9,179 bases of DNA, from the NCBI GenBank assembly GCA_025363375.1, contig JANYDZ010000165.1, positions 1 through 9,179 on the forward strand. The letters run 5' to 3'. The notes beneath the pieces are model-generated. The model worked only from the letters and a program-made list of their open reading frames with translations. It ran no database searches and had not been told where the DNA came from. Position numbers and translations under genes: made by a program. Below, piece after piece: positions 1-6,959 of this stretch (its first letter is position 1; each line of letters opens with the position of its first letter). Source of the DNA: Hyphomicrobiales bacterium. GTDB taxonomy: Bacteria; Pseudomonadota; Alphaproteobacteria; Rhizobiales; Beijerinckiaceae.

Positions 1-2316
1 GCCGACGTCGAGCGCGGCGTGCGCAACACGCGCGCCGCCGGCTGGTTCAACGGCAAGCCCGCCGTGCTCGTCAACATCACCAAGCAGCCGGACGCCAACG
101 TCATTGAAACCGTCGACGGCGTGAAGGCGGTTCTGCCGGAGGTGCAGCGTTGGGTTCCCGCCGGCGTCGATTTTGCGGTCATGTCGGACCGTACCGTCAT
201 CATTCGCGCGTCGGTGGCGGAGCTGCAGCGCACTTTGGCGCTGTCGATTGTGCTGGTGATGCTCGTCGTCTTCCTGTTCCTGCGCCGCGGCGCGCCGACG
301 ATCGCGGCGGGCGTCACGGTGCCGCTGTCGCTCGCCGGAACGTTCATGTGCATGTGGGCGCTTGGTTTCTCCGTCAACAACCTGTCGCTGATGGCGATCG
401 TGATTTCCGTGGGCTTCGTGGTCGACGACGCGATCGTCATGCTGGAGAACATCCATCGCAACATGGAAACCGGCGTGCCGCGCATGGAGGCTGCGATGAT
501 CGGCGCGCGGCAGATCGGCTTCACGGTGATTTCGATCTCCCTCTCGCTGATCGCGGCCTTCATCCCGCTGCTGTTCATGGACGGCGTGATGGGCCGCATG
601 TTTCGCGAGTTCTCCGTGACGCTGGCCTGCGCCATCGCGGTTTCCGCCTTCGTGTCGCTCACGGTGACGCCGATGATCTGCGGACGCTTCATGTCGGCGG
701 AGGGCGGGCGGCGCAACCTGTTTGACCGCGTGGTGGAAGGCTGCATCGACGCCATGCGCGACGCCTATGGCCGCAGCCTCGAGCCCGCCTTGCGGCATCC
801 GTGGATGATGCTCATTCTCGTCTTCGCGGTCATCGGCCTCACAGTGCAATTGTTCCGCACGGCTCCGCGCGGCAATCTGCCCCAGGACGACGCGGGGCTG
901 ATCTTCGGCTGGACCGACGCGGCGCCCGATGTTTCATTTCCCGCCATGCAGGAGCTGCAGCAAAAGGTCACCGACATTATCGTGGCGGATCCGGCCATCG
1001 AATCCACCGCGTCCTTCGTCGGGAGCGGCTATTCGGTCAACAGCGGGCGGGTCAACATCAGCCTCAAACCCGGCGAGAATTCGCAACGCGTCATCGCGCG
1101 GCTGCGCGACAAGCTGAACGAGGTCCCCGGCATCAAGACCTTTCTCGTGCCCATTACCGACGTGCGCGTCGGCGCCCGCGCGGGACGCTCCAACAATCAG
1201 TTCACCTTGTGGAGCTCCAGCGCGGAAGATCTCGATGTCTGGGCGCAGAACGCGCTCGCCGCCCTCAAAAAAGTTCCCGAACTCGTCGATGTGGGCACGG
1301 ACCGCGACAAGGAGGGGCTGCAGGCGAACGTCATTATCGACCGCATGGCGGCGTCGCGCATGGGCGTCGCGATTTCGGCCATCGACAATGTCCTGTCGGA
1401 CGCGCTGAGCCAGCGGCAGATCGCGACGATTTACGGCGAACGCAATCAATACCGCGTCGTCATGGAAGTGACGCAGTCGCGGCAACGCGATCCCAACGAT
1501 CTCGCGGGCCTTTTTGTGCCCGGCGCCAACGGCGCGCAGGTTCCGCTTTCGGCGCTGGCGCGTATCGAACGCGGCGTGGCGCCCCTGTCGATCAATCACA
1601 CCGGGCAGTTCGCCTCGGTGACGCTGACCTACAACCCCGCGCCCGACGTCGCCTATGACCGCGCCAACGCGGCTTTGCAGGAGGCGGTGCTGGGGCTGCA
1701 CATGCCGGAGACCGTTCAGGCGGACTTTTCCGGCGACGCGAAGGCTTTTGTGGAAGAATCCAATTCGCAGGCGTTCCTGTTGCTGGGGGCGTTGATCGCG
1801 GTCTACATCATACTGGGCATTCTGTATGAAAGTCTGGTGCATCCGTTGACCATCATCTCAACGTTGCCGTCGGCGGGCCTCGGCGCCTTGCTGGCGCTGC
1901 GGTTCGCCAATATGGATCTGACGATCGTAGCGTTCATCGGCATGATCCTGCTGATCGGTCTGGTGAAAAAGAACGGCATCATGATGGTTGATTTCGCCAT
2001 AGCGGCGGAGCGCGGACGCGGCCTGCCCGCCCGCGAGGCGATTCTGGAGGCCTGCCTGGCCCGCTTCCGGCCCATCACAATGACGACCGTCGCGGCGATC
2101 TTTGGAGCCATACCGCTGGTGATCGCGACAGGCGCGGGCTCGGAGCTGCGCCGTCCGCTGGGGGTGGTGATCGTCGGCGGCCTCGTGCTGTCGCAGATGC
2201 TGACGTTGTATTCGACGCCGGTGATCTACCTGCTGATGAACAAGTTTCGCCGTTCCGACCGCCCCAGCATGTTGCAGCGGGCGGCGATGCAAGCGGAGGC
2301 GGCGCCGGCGGAATGA
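1..2316 (+). CDS. RND efflux permease, MdtB/MdtC-like (5' end missing)
   Basis: Inner-membrane proton/drug antiporter subunit of a tripartite RND pump. It would work with a periplasmic adaptor and an outer-membrane channel, neither of which is in the window. The frame is open from base 1, so the GTG at 19 is internal. About 771 residues are visible; the family is usually about 1030-1040, so roughly the first quarter is missing. Visible in order: the end of the first porter domain, transmembrane helices from about base 235, the TM4 proton-relay pair Asp-Asp at 424-429 within VVDDAIVMLENI, the second periplasmic loop from about 850 to 1770, TM7-12 from about 1770, the TM10 relay lysine in LVKKNG (1966-1971), and the TM11 threonine in ITMTT near 2083. 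All relay residues known from AcrB are present. GFVVDDAIVMLENI, KKNGIMMVDFA and GSELRRPLG resemble MdtB/MdtC more than AcrB. The C-terminus is Ala-rich, and TGA overlaps a downstream ATG. The substrate cannot be inferred. Confidence 0.95.
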   Translation, partial: ADVERGVRNTRAAGWFNGKPAVLVNITKQPDANVIETVDGVKAVLPEVQRWVPAGVDFAVMSDRTVIIRASVAELQRTLALSIVLVMLVVFLFLRRGAPTIAAGVTVPLSLAGTFMCMWALGFSVNNLSLMAIVISVGFVVDDAIVMLENIHRNMETGVPRMEAAMIGARQIGFTVISISLSLIAAFIPLLFMDGVMGRMFREFSVTLACAIAVSAFVSLTVTPMICGRFMSAEGGRRNLFDRVVEGCIDAMRDAYGRSLEPALRHPWMMLILVFAVIGLTVQLFRTAPRGNLPQDDAGLIFGWTDAAPDVSFPAMQELQQKVTDIIVADPAIESTASFVGSGYSVNSGRVNISLKPGENSQRVIARLRDKLNEVPGIKTFLVPITDVRVGARAGRSNNQFTLWSSSAEDLDVWAQNALAALKKVPELVDVGTDRDKEGLQANVIIDRMAASRMGVAISAIDNVLSDALSQRQIATIYGERNQYRVVMEVTQSRQRDPNDLAGLFVPGANGAQVPLSALARIERGVAPLSINHTGQFASVTLTYNPAPDVAYDRANAALQEAVLGLHMPETVQADFSGDAKAFVEESNSQAFLLLGALIAVYIILGILYESLVHPLTIISTLPSAGLGALLALRFANMDLTIVAFIGMILLIGLVKKNGIMMVDFAIAAERGRGLPAREAILEACLARFRPITMTTVAAIFGAIPLVIATGAGSELRRPLGVVIVGGLVLSQMLTLYSTPVIYLLMNKFRRSDRPSMLQRAAMQAEAAPAE

Positions 2317-2374
2317 AGGATCAGGGGGCGATTGTTTTGACAACCGCGCCCGCGCCGGAAGCGGCCGCCGAGCC

Positions 2375-2390
2375 CGCTGTCGCGACAGCG
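2375..2390. repeat. 16-base perfect palindrome
   Basis: CGCTGTCGCGACAGCG reads the same on both strands, and the symmetry breaks at the next base on each side. With no loop it is a better candidate for a dimeric protein site than for an RNA hairpin. At this GC content I estimate roughly 0.2 such palindromes per window by chance, so its location, 59 bases after the RND stop, is the main reason to note it. Confidence 0.4.
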
Positions 2391-2410
2391 CCGACGCCCG
2401 CGCCGGCAAC

Positions 2411-2435
2411 CGCCGTTGTGGCGCTTACAACGGCG
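2411..2435 (+). terminator. 9-bp stem-loop, possible terminator of the RND transcript
   Basis: The arms are CGCCGTTGT (2411-2419) and ACAACGGCG (2427-2435), a perfect 9-bp match around a 7-base loop. CCGG at 2403-2406 and 2439-2442 could add a lower stem beyond an internal loop. It lies 95 bases after the RND stop, where a terminator is expected. No T-run follows, so it is not a classic intrinsic terminator; it could instead be a transcript-stabilising 3' structure. Arms this long arise by chance fairly often in GC-rich DNA, so position is the main support. Confidence 0.4.
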
Positions 2436-2480
2436 CATCCGGACAGTGGAGCGACTGAAAGAACGAGGAGAACGGAAAAA

Positions 2481-2507
2481 ATGAATTTCATAGTCTGCTC
2501 CGGTTGA
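2481..2507 (+). CDS. Possible 8-residue leader ORF (MNFIVCSG)
   Basis: ATG at 2481 follows a strong Shine-Dalgarno-like GAGGAG (2465-2470) with a 10-base, A-rich spacer. The frame closes at TGA after eight codons. The ribosome site is better than that of several full genes here, which is why it is listed. The peptide has no recognisable motif and no run of one amino acid that would mark a classical attenuator. It lies 150 bases upstream of prfC and upstream of the CtrA-like box, so it would sit in the prfC leader only if the promoter lies further upstream. It may be a chance purine tract. Confidence 0.2.
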   Translation: MNFIVCSG

Positions 2508-2539
2508 GCGGCATTGCCTTTCCGCTTACGGGGGCATCG

Positions 2540-2555
2540 TTAACCGCGCGTTAAC
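2540..2555 (+). promoter_or_regulatory. CtrA-like binding site (TTAA-N7-TTAAC)
   Basis: TTAACCGCGCGTTAAC matches the alphaproteobacterial CtrA consensus TTAA-N7-TTAAC exactly. Both half-sites are GTTAAC hexamers, so the site also fits the consensus on the other strand; with one further base each side it forms a 7-bp inverted repeat with a 5-base spacer (2538-2556). It ends 102 bases before the prfC start. With about 62% GC I estimate about a 1 in 100 chance of such a match in a window this size. CtrA is the cell-cycle response regulator of alphaproteobacteria; control of prfC by it is inference. Confidence 0.55.
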
Positions 2556-2648
2556 GACCGGCGAAGACGCCATTGCGCCCGGCGCTCCGCTCGGGCTATT
2601 TCCCCTGCAAATCAGATCCGCCGCCAGGACCTCTGAAAATTCGCCCCC

Positions 2649-2652
2649 AGGA
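2649..2652 (+). promoter_or_regulatory. Ribosome binding site of prfC
   Basis: AGGA lies 5 bases before the ATG at 2658 and supports that start. The sequence around it, CCAGGACC, also occurs 23 bases upstream (2624-2631), but no start codon follows that copy at a useful distance. Confidence 0.6.
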
Positions 2653-2657
2653 CCCCC

Positions 2658-4238
2658 ATGCCCATCGCCGATCCCGTCTCCCGAAGGCGGACCTTCGCCA
2701 TCATCTCGCATCCCGACGCGGGCAAGACGACGCTGACTGAAAAGTTGCTGCTGTTTGGCGGCGCGATCCAGCTAGCCGGAGAGGTGCGCGCCAAGGCCAA
2801 CAGGCGCCAGACGCGCTCCGACTGGATGGGCATTGAACGCGAGCGCGGCATTTCCGTCGTCACATCGGTGATGACATTCGAGTATGGCGACTGGGTGTTC
2901 AACCTGCTGGACACGCCGGGCCACGAGGACTTTTCCGAGGACACCTACCGGACGCTGACCGCGGTTGATTCCGCGGTCATGGTGATCGACGCCGCGAAGG
3001 GCATCGAGGCGCGTACGCGCAAGCTGTTCGAAGTCTGCCGCCTGCGCGACATTCCCATCGTCACCTTCATCAACAAAGTGGATCGGGAAACGCGCGACCC
3101 GTTTGACCTGCTCGACGAGATCGAAAAGACGCTGGCGCTCGATACGGCGCCCGTTACCTGGCCGATCGGGCGCGCGCGCTCCTTTGCCGGCACTTACGAC
3201 ATCCGCGCCAGCGTGGTCAGGAAAATCGATTCAAACGAGGGGCCGCGCAAGGTCAACGGCCCCGAGGATCCCGCCATCGCCGAACTCCTGCCCGAGCATG
3301 AACGCGCGGCTTTTCGCGACGAGCTGTCGCTTGCGGTCGACGGCTGCAAGCCCTTCGACAAGGAAGCCTTTCTTGAAGGGCACATGACGCCGGTGTTTTT
3401 CGGCAGCGCGCTGAAAACCTTCGGGGTCCAGGAATTGATCGACGGTCTTGGCGAATTCGCGCCGCCGCCGCGCGGTCAGGACAGCGCCACGCGCCGCGTC
3501 GAACCACGCGAACCCAGGATGTCCGGCTTCGTCTTCAAGATTCAGGCGAACATGGACCCGAATCACCGCGACCGCATCGCTTTCATGCGCGTCTGCTCGG
3601 GTCGCCTGGCGCGCGGGATGAAAGTAAAACTGGTGCGCACCGGCAAACCAATGGCTCTCAACGCGCCGCAGTTCTTTTTCGCGCAGGACCGGCAGATCGC
3701 CGATGAAGCCTTCGCCGGCGATGTCGTGGGCATTCCCAATCACGGCACCTTGCGCATCGGCGACACGTTGACCGAGGGCGAGGAGATTGTGTTCCGCGGC
3801 GTGCCGAGCTTCGCGCCGGAAATCCTGCGCCGCGTGAAACTGGGCGACGCCATGAAGGCCAAGAAGCTGCGTGAGGCGCTTCAGCAGATGGCGGAAGAAG
3901 GCGTGGTGCAATTGTTCCTGCCCGGCGACGGCTCGCCCGCCATGGTCGGCGTCGTCGGAGCCTTGCAACTCGATGTTCTGGCGGAACGGCTGCAGGCGGA
4001 ATATTCCCTGCCCGTGAGTTTCGAGCAAAGCCGGTTCGAGCTCTGCCGCTGGGTGAGCGCGGCGAACGAAACGGAGCTCGACAAGTTTATCCGCGCGTTT
4101 CCTTCGTCCATGGCGGTCGATCTTGACCAAGCCCCGGTGTTCATGGCGGCCTCCGCATGGGCGCTTAAATACGAACAGGAAAAATGGCCCGACATCGTGT
4201 TTTCAGACATCAAGGATTATCAGAAGAAGGCGGCGTGA
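2658..4238 (+). CDS. prfC: Peptide chain release factor 3 (RF3)
   Basis: Cytoplasmic translational GTPase that removes RF1/RF2 from the ribosome after peptide release and helps recycling. The protein has 526 residues, the usual RF3 length. An N-terminal GTPase domain carries the P-loop HPDAGKTT (residues 18-25), the RGISVVTS switch-I region (63-70), DTPGH (85-89), NKVD (139-142) and a G5-like GSALK (249-253). The RF3 insertion with VTWPIG (166-171) follows, then the beta-barrel domain II (about 288-380) and the RF3 C-terminal domain (about 385-520). VTWPIG and the C-terminal domain separate it from EF-G and from LepA/TypA. The start fits the ribosome site at 2649 and the normal RF3 N-terminus. 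NKVD in place of the common NKLD is a conservative change. It stands alone: 341 bases from the RND gene and 95 from the next gene on the same strand, so co-transcription with manC is possible but unproven. Confidence 0.96.
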   Translation: MPIADPVSRRRTFAIISHPDAGKTTLTEKLLLFGGAIQLAGEVRAKANRRQTRSDWMGIERERGISVVTSVMTFEYGDWVFNLLDTPGHEDFSEDTYRTLTAVDSAVMVIDAAKGIEARTRKLFEVCRLRDIPIVTFINKVDRETRDPFDLLDEIEKTLALDTAPVTWPIGRARSFAGTYDIRASVVRKIDSNEGPRKVNGPEDPAIAELLPEHERAAFRDELSLAVDGCKPFDKEAFLEGHMTPVFFGSALKTFGVQELIDGLGEFAPPPRGQDSATRRVEPREPRMSGFVFKIQANMDPNHRDRIAFMRVCSGRLARGMKVKLVRTGKPMALNAPQFFFAQDRQIADEAFAGDVVGIPNHGTLRIGDTLTEGEEIVFRGVPSFAPEILRRVKLGDAMKAKKLREALQQMAEEGVVQLFLPGDGSPAMVGVVGALQLDVLAERLQAEYSLPVSFEQSRFELCRWVSAANETELDKFIRAFPSSMAVDLDQAPVFMAASAWALKYEQEKWPDIVFSDIKDYQKKAA

Positions 4239-4258
4239 TTGTTAACGCCGCCGCGTTC

Positions 4259-4276
4259 CGCCAGTAGGCTCTGGCG
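4259..4276 (+). other. Small stem-loop between prfC and the GDP-mannose gene
   Basis: CGCCAG (4259-4264) and CTGGCG (4271-4276) form a 6-bp stem with a 6-base loop, 20 bases after the prfC stop. No T-run follows, so it is at best a weak terminator or a transcript end structure. The rest of this 95-base gap has a GTTAAC half-site at 4241-4246 without a partner at CtrA spacing, and an AT-richer stretch around 4290-4320 that could hold a promoter for the next gene, though no clear -35/-10 pair was found. Confidence 0.3.
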
Positions 4277-4320
4277 CGAAGCTGGCATAGTTTCCGGATT
4301 AATGTTCGATTCGTCTCAAT

Positions 4321-4325
4321 AGGGG
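4321..4325 (+). promoter_or_regulatory. Ribosome binding site of manC
   Basis: AGGGG lies 8 bases before the ATG at 4334, a good match and spacing. It supports this start, which also puts the nucleotide-binding signature at the normal distance from the N-terminus. Confidence 0.6.
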
Positions 4326-4333
4326 TCACTTTC

Positions 4334-5749
4334 ATGACCAGGATTCTTCCCGTCATCATGTGCGGCGGTTCGGGCACCAGAATGTGGCCCGAGTCGCGCG
4401 AAACGCTGCCCAAGCAGTTCATTTCGCTGTTCGGCGCCCATTCCACTTTTCAAAACACGCTGAAGCAGCTTGCGGACCGGGATGTTTTCGACCGGCCCGT
4501 CATTCTCACCAATTTGGACTACCGCTTTCTCGTCGCCGAACAGTTGGCGCAAATCGAGACGGACGCGGAGATCGTGCTGGAGCCCGTGCGGCGCGATTCC
4601 GCGGCGGCTGTGGGCGTCGCGGCGGAGCTTGCCGCGCTGAAATCCCCGGAAACCGTGGTTGCCGTGTTCGCAGCCGATCACGTCGTTCAGAAGCCGGCGC
4701 TTTTCGTCGAGCTTTGCAAGCTCGCCGCGCAAGCCGCCGCCGCGGGCCGGATTGTCACGCTCGGCGTCACGCCGACCGGGCCCGCAACGGGTTACGGCTA
4801 TATTCGCCGGGGCGACAAGCTGAGCGGGCTTGGGGACGTCTGGCAGGTCGGCGCCTTTGTCGAAAAGCCCGACGAGGCGACCGCGATGCGCTACGTGACC
4901 GAGGGCTATCTGTGGAATTCCGGCAATTTCATTTTCCGCGCCGACGTCATGCGCGCCGAGCTCGCGCATTTCGAACCGGTCATCGCCGACGCGGCCGCGC
5001 GCGCCGTGGCGGCTTCGAAGCTCGATCTGCAATTTCGCGTGCTCGACAAGGAGGCGCTTGAATCGGCGCCCCGCAAATCCATCGACTACGCCGTCATGGA
5101 ACATACCAGGGCGGCGGCGGTCACACCCGCCGATATTGGCTGGTCGGATGTCGGGACATGGTCGTCGGTGCTCGAACTTTCGGACAAGGACGCGCAAGGC
5201 AACAGCGTGCGCGGCAAGGGCATTGTGCTTGACGGCACAAACGTTCTGGTGCGTTCGGACGGCCATGTGACGGCGGTCGTCGGGCTCAGCAATGTTGTCG
5301 TCGTGACGACGCAGGACGCAGTGCTGGTCGTCGACGCGCGGCAGGCGGACAAGGTGAAGCCCCTCGTCGATCGTCTGCGCACCGGCGGACACCGCGAAGC
5401 GATCGAGCACAAGCGCATCTATCGGCCCTGGGGCTATTACCAGAGCGTCGACGACGGCGCGCGCTATCAGGTCAAGCGAATCGTGGTGAAACCGCGGGGC
5501 CGCCTGTCCCTGCAGAAACATTTTCACCGCGCCGAACATTGGGTCGTGGTGAAGGGCGCGGCGGAAGTGACGCTCGACGGCGTAGTCAGTCTGGTGCACG
5601 AGAACGAGTCGATCTACTTGCCGATTGGTTCGGTCCATCGCCTCGCCAATCCCGGCAAGATCGATCTCGAGCTGATCGAGGTGCAGGTCGGAAGCTATCT
5701 GGGCGAGGACGACATCGTGCGCATCGAGGACGTTTATAATCGCGGCTGA
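4334..5749 (+). CDS. manC: Bifunctional mannose-1-phosphate guanylyltransferase / mannose-6-phosphate isomerase (type II)
   Basis: Cytoplasmic enzyme converting mannose-1-phosphate plus GTP to GDP-mannose, with a C-terminal isomerase domain that interconverts fructose-6-phosphate and mannose-6-phosphate. Both steps supply GDP-mannose, and through it GDP-fucose or GDP-rhamnose, for polysaccharides. The protein has 471 residues, typical of the ManC/AlgA/XanB/CpsB family. The pyrophosphorylase signature GGSGTRMWPESR...LPKQF spans residues 11-29; AADH (113-116) and FVEKPD (175-180) are further nucleotidyltransferase motifs. RPWGYY (364-369) starts the cupin isomerase domain, whose metal-site segment LQKHFHRAEHW (393-403) is intact, so both activities look retained. 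The gene converges on the - strand exopolysaccharide cluster with a 33-base gap, which fits a role in the same polymer. The partner phosphomannomutase is not in the window. The manC symbol follows common usage for this fusion; other names are in use. Confidence 0.94.
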   Translation: MTRILPVIMCGGSGTRMWPESRETLPKQFISLFGAHSTFQNTLKQLADRDVFDRPVILTNLDYRFLVAEQLAQIETDAEIVLEPVRRDSAAAVGVAAELAALKSPETVVAVFAADHVVQKPALFVELCKLAAQAAAAGRIVTLGVTPTGPATGYGYIRRGDKLSGLGDVWQVGAFVEKPDEATAMRYVTEGYLWNSGNFIFRADVMRAELAHFEPVIADAAARAVAASKLDLQFRVLDKEALESAPRKSIDYAVMEHTRAAAVTPADIGWSDVGTWSSVLELSDKDAQGNSVRGKGIVLDGTNVLVRSDGHVTAVVGLSNVVVVTTQDAVLVVDARQADKVKPLVDRLRTGGHREAIEHKRIYRPWGYYQSVDDGARYQVKRIVVKPRGRLSLQKHFHRAEHWVVVKGAAEVTLDGVVSLVHENESIYLPIGSVHRLANPGKIDLELIEVQVGSYLGEDDIVRIEDVYNRG

Positions 5750-5782
5750 CGCCGTTTTGCCGTAAATTGTCGGCGACGCGGA
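5750..5782. other. Convergent gap between manC and the GNAT gene
   Basis: Only 33 bases separate the two stop codons. The best structure is a 5-bp stem (CGCCG 5750-5754 with CGGCG 5771-5775) with a 16-base loop and no T-run, so no convincing terminator is visible for either strand. Read-through from either side would make antisense RNA to the opposite gene. Confidence 0.4.
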
Positions 5783-6952
5783 CTATCGGCGCCGCAGCCG
5801 CGCCACCAGCGCCATCAGTCTGGGCGAATTTCTGATCTTCGCCTTTATATTGCGAATCTGAACGTGCGGCGTCGCACGCCAGGTCAAGGCGATCTCCAGT
5901 TCGCGCAGGGGCACGTTTGTCGCGCCAAGCCGGCGCTTGTAGGCGTAGTCTCCGATGGTGAAATCGAAGGCGCGGAAACCTTCGGCATGCAACGTCTTCA
6001 TCGTGCGTTCGATAATAAGCCTGCCGGGCGAACAGAAGTTCCACGCGCGTCCGGCCGTCGCCAGCCGCACCATGGAAAAGTGCCGGCCGTCCGCCATGCC
6101 GAGCATTGCCGCGACAAGCGTTTCGCCGACGGTCAAGGCGGTCAATATCGTGCGCCCATTGGCCAGTCCGGACAATAGCAAGTCGTCGTAGAAGCGCTCG
6201 TTGCCCGGATCGTCGAGGGAATAATGCAGACCCTGCTTGCGGATGCGGGCGCTTTGCAGCCGCTTCAGTTCGGCGAATATGCGCACGGCTTCGTCGCCCT
6301 GCGTGACCTTCAGGAATCGCGCTTCTGGATGTTTGTCGAACACCCGCGCGCTGCGCTCGAGCTCCTTGCGGAAGGTCTTTTCGAGCCCCCAATGCCAGTC
6401 GGCCCATTCGCCGGGAACATGCAGGATGTTGCCATTTAACTTTGATGGGCGCGCCGCGGGCAAAAGCGCGAAGGGATTTGCGCGGCCTCCTATCGTGAGC
6501 GGCATTTTCAGAAAGCTGACCGCGTCGGCTTCGGGCAAGTGGGCGCGCAAGGTTCGCCACAGGCGCGCGGCGCCGGCGGGATCAATCGGCGCGTCCTGGC
6601 CGAGGATTGGCGCGTTATAGTCGGTCAGGCCGCCGTCCGCGAATTCGACAACCCGCAGACCATGGACATTTCTGCGCACCAGCGGCAGACCCATCAGGTC
6701 GCGGCCGGTGCGCGCGTCGACGATTGTCACCGGCAGCGGCGATACGTCGGGTTCACATCCGAGACTGGCGTACCAGGAAGCGAGCCACGTTTCGCCTTGA
6801 AACGCAAACGCGGAACCCTCGCGCGCCAGCGCGCTCCAGCGTTCGGCGACGCTCGCATAATCGCTGGCGATGTCGAAACGGTACGGCCAGGCGCCGCGGC
6901 GATCCTTGCCATGGGTCGATATCGCGGGGGAGAGACAGGAAGCTTCGGTCAT
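5783..6952 (-). CDS. GNAT-like acyltransferase of the CelD/BcsL family
   Basis: Probable cytoplasmic acyl- or acetyltransferase of the type found in cellulose and exopolysaccharide loci, with a C-terminal GNAT fold. With the start chosen here it has 389 residues and no signal peptide or membrane helix. The N-terminal half includes an aromatic stretch (FQGETWLASWYASLG, residues 51-65) typical of these proteins. The GNAT-like part runs from about 190 to 350: the basic helix KTFRKELERSARV (192-204) and the segment FDFTIGDYAYKRRLGA (329-344), a family hallmark. The frame is open back to a TTG at 7006, but that start would lie inside the upstream gene; ATG 6952 begins 7 bases after that gene's stop and has a GGAG upstream. 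It is the third gene of the cluster, after the JmjC-like gene. Acetylation of the polymer or a precursor is inference; the substrate is unknown. Confidence 0.82.
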   Translation of the reverse strand: MTEASCLSPAISTHGKDRRGAWPYRFDIASDYASVAERWSALAREGSAFAFQGETWLASWYASLGCEPDVSPLPVTIVDARTGRDLMGLPLVRRNVHGLRVVEFADGGLTDYNAPILGQDAPIDPAGAARLWRTLRAHLPEADAVSFLKMPLTIGGRANPFALLPAARPSKLNGNILHVPGEWADWHWGLEKTFRKELERSARVFDKHPEARFLKVTQGDEAVRIFAELKRLQSARIRKQGLHYSLDDPGNERFYDDLLLSGLANGRTILTALTVGETLVAAMLGMADGRHFSMVRLATAGRAWNFCSPGRLIIERTMKTLHAEGFRAFDFTIGDYAYKRRLGATNVPLRELEIALTWRATPHVQIRNIKAKIRNSPRLMALVARLRRR

Positions 6953-6959
6953 GCTCACG

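Larger units (their letters stand above)
2317..2657. other. Structured intergenic region between the RND gene and prfC
   Basis: This is 341 bases without a convincing gene. The first ~165 bases are open in one frame from an ATG overlapping the RND stop (2313-2507, 64 codons), but that translation is almost all Ala, Pro, Thr and Val and resembles no protein I know. The region holds a 16-base palindrome (2375-2390), a 9-bp stem-loop (2411-2435), a purine-rich ribosome-site-like stretch before an 8-codon ORF (2465-2507), a CtrA-like box (2540-2555), and two copies of CCAGGACC (2624-2631 and 2647-2654), the second being the prfC ribosome site. A plausible reading is end of the RND transcript, then the prfC promoter and leader. 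No convincing -35/-10 pair was found. Confidence 0.6.

Noticed and set aside
934..1842. 302-codon - strand ORF opposite the RND gene
   Set aside because: Shadow frame over the periplasmic loop of a clear RND permease; no motif of its own.
2337..2342. TTGACA resembling a -35 element just after the RND gene
   Set aside because: The bases 15-20 positions downstream are almost pure G and C, so there is no -10 partner.
2313..2507. 64-codon + strand ORF overlapping the RND stop as ATGA
   Set aside because: The overlap looks like translational coupling, but the product is low-complexity Ala/Pro/Thr/Val with no domain, signal or family resemblance, and it covers the palindrome and stem-loop. Compositional openness in GC-rich DNA explains it better; only its last eight codons have a good ribosome site.
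4241..4246. GTTAAC as a second CtrA-like site after prfC
   Set aside because: It is a lone half-site; no TTAA lies at the required 7-base spacing on either side.
4316..5638. 440-codon - strand ORF antisense to manC
   Set aside because: It lies entirely opposite a gene with clear family motifs. Its translation is rich in Arg, His, Asp and Gly, typical of a shadow frame in GC-rich DNA.
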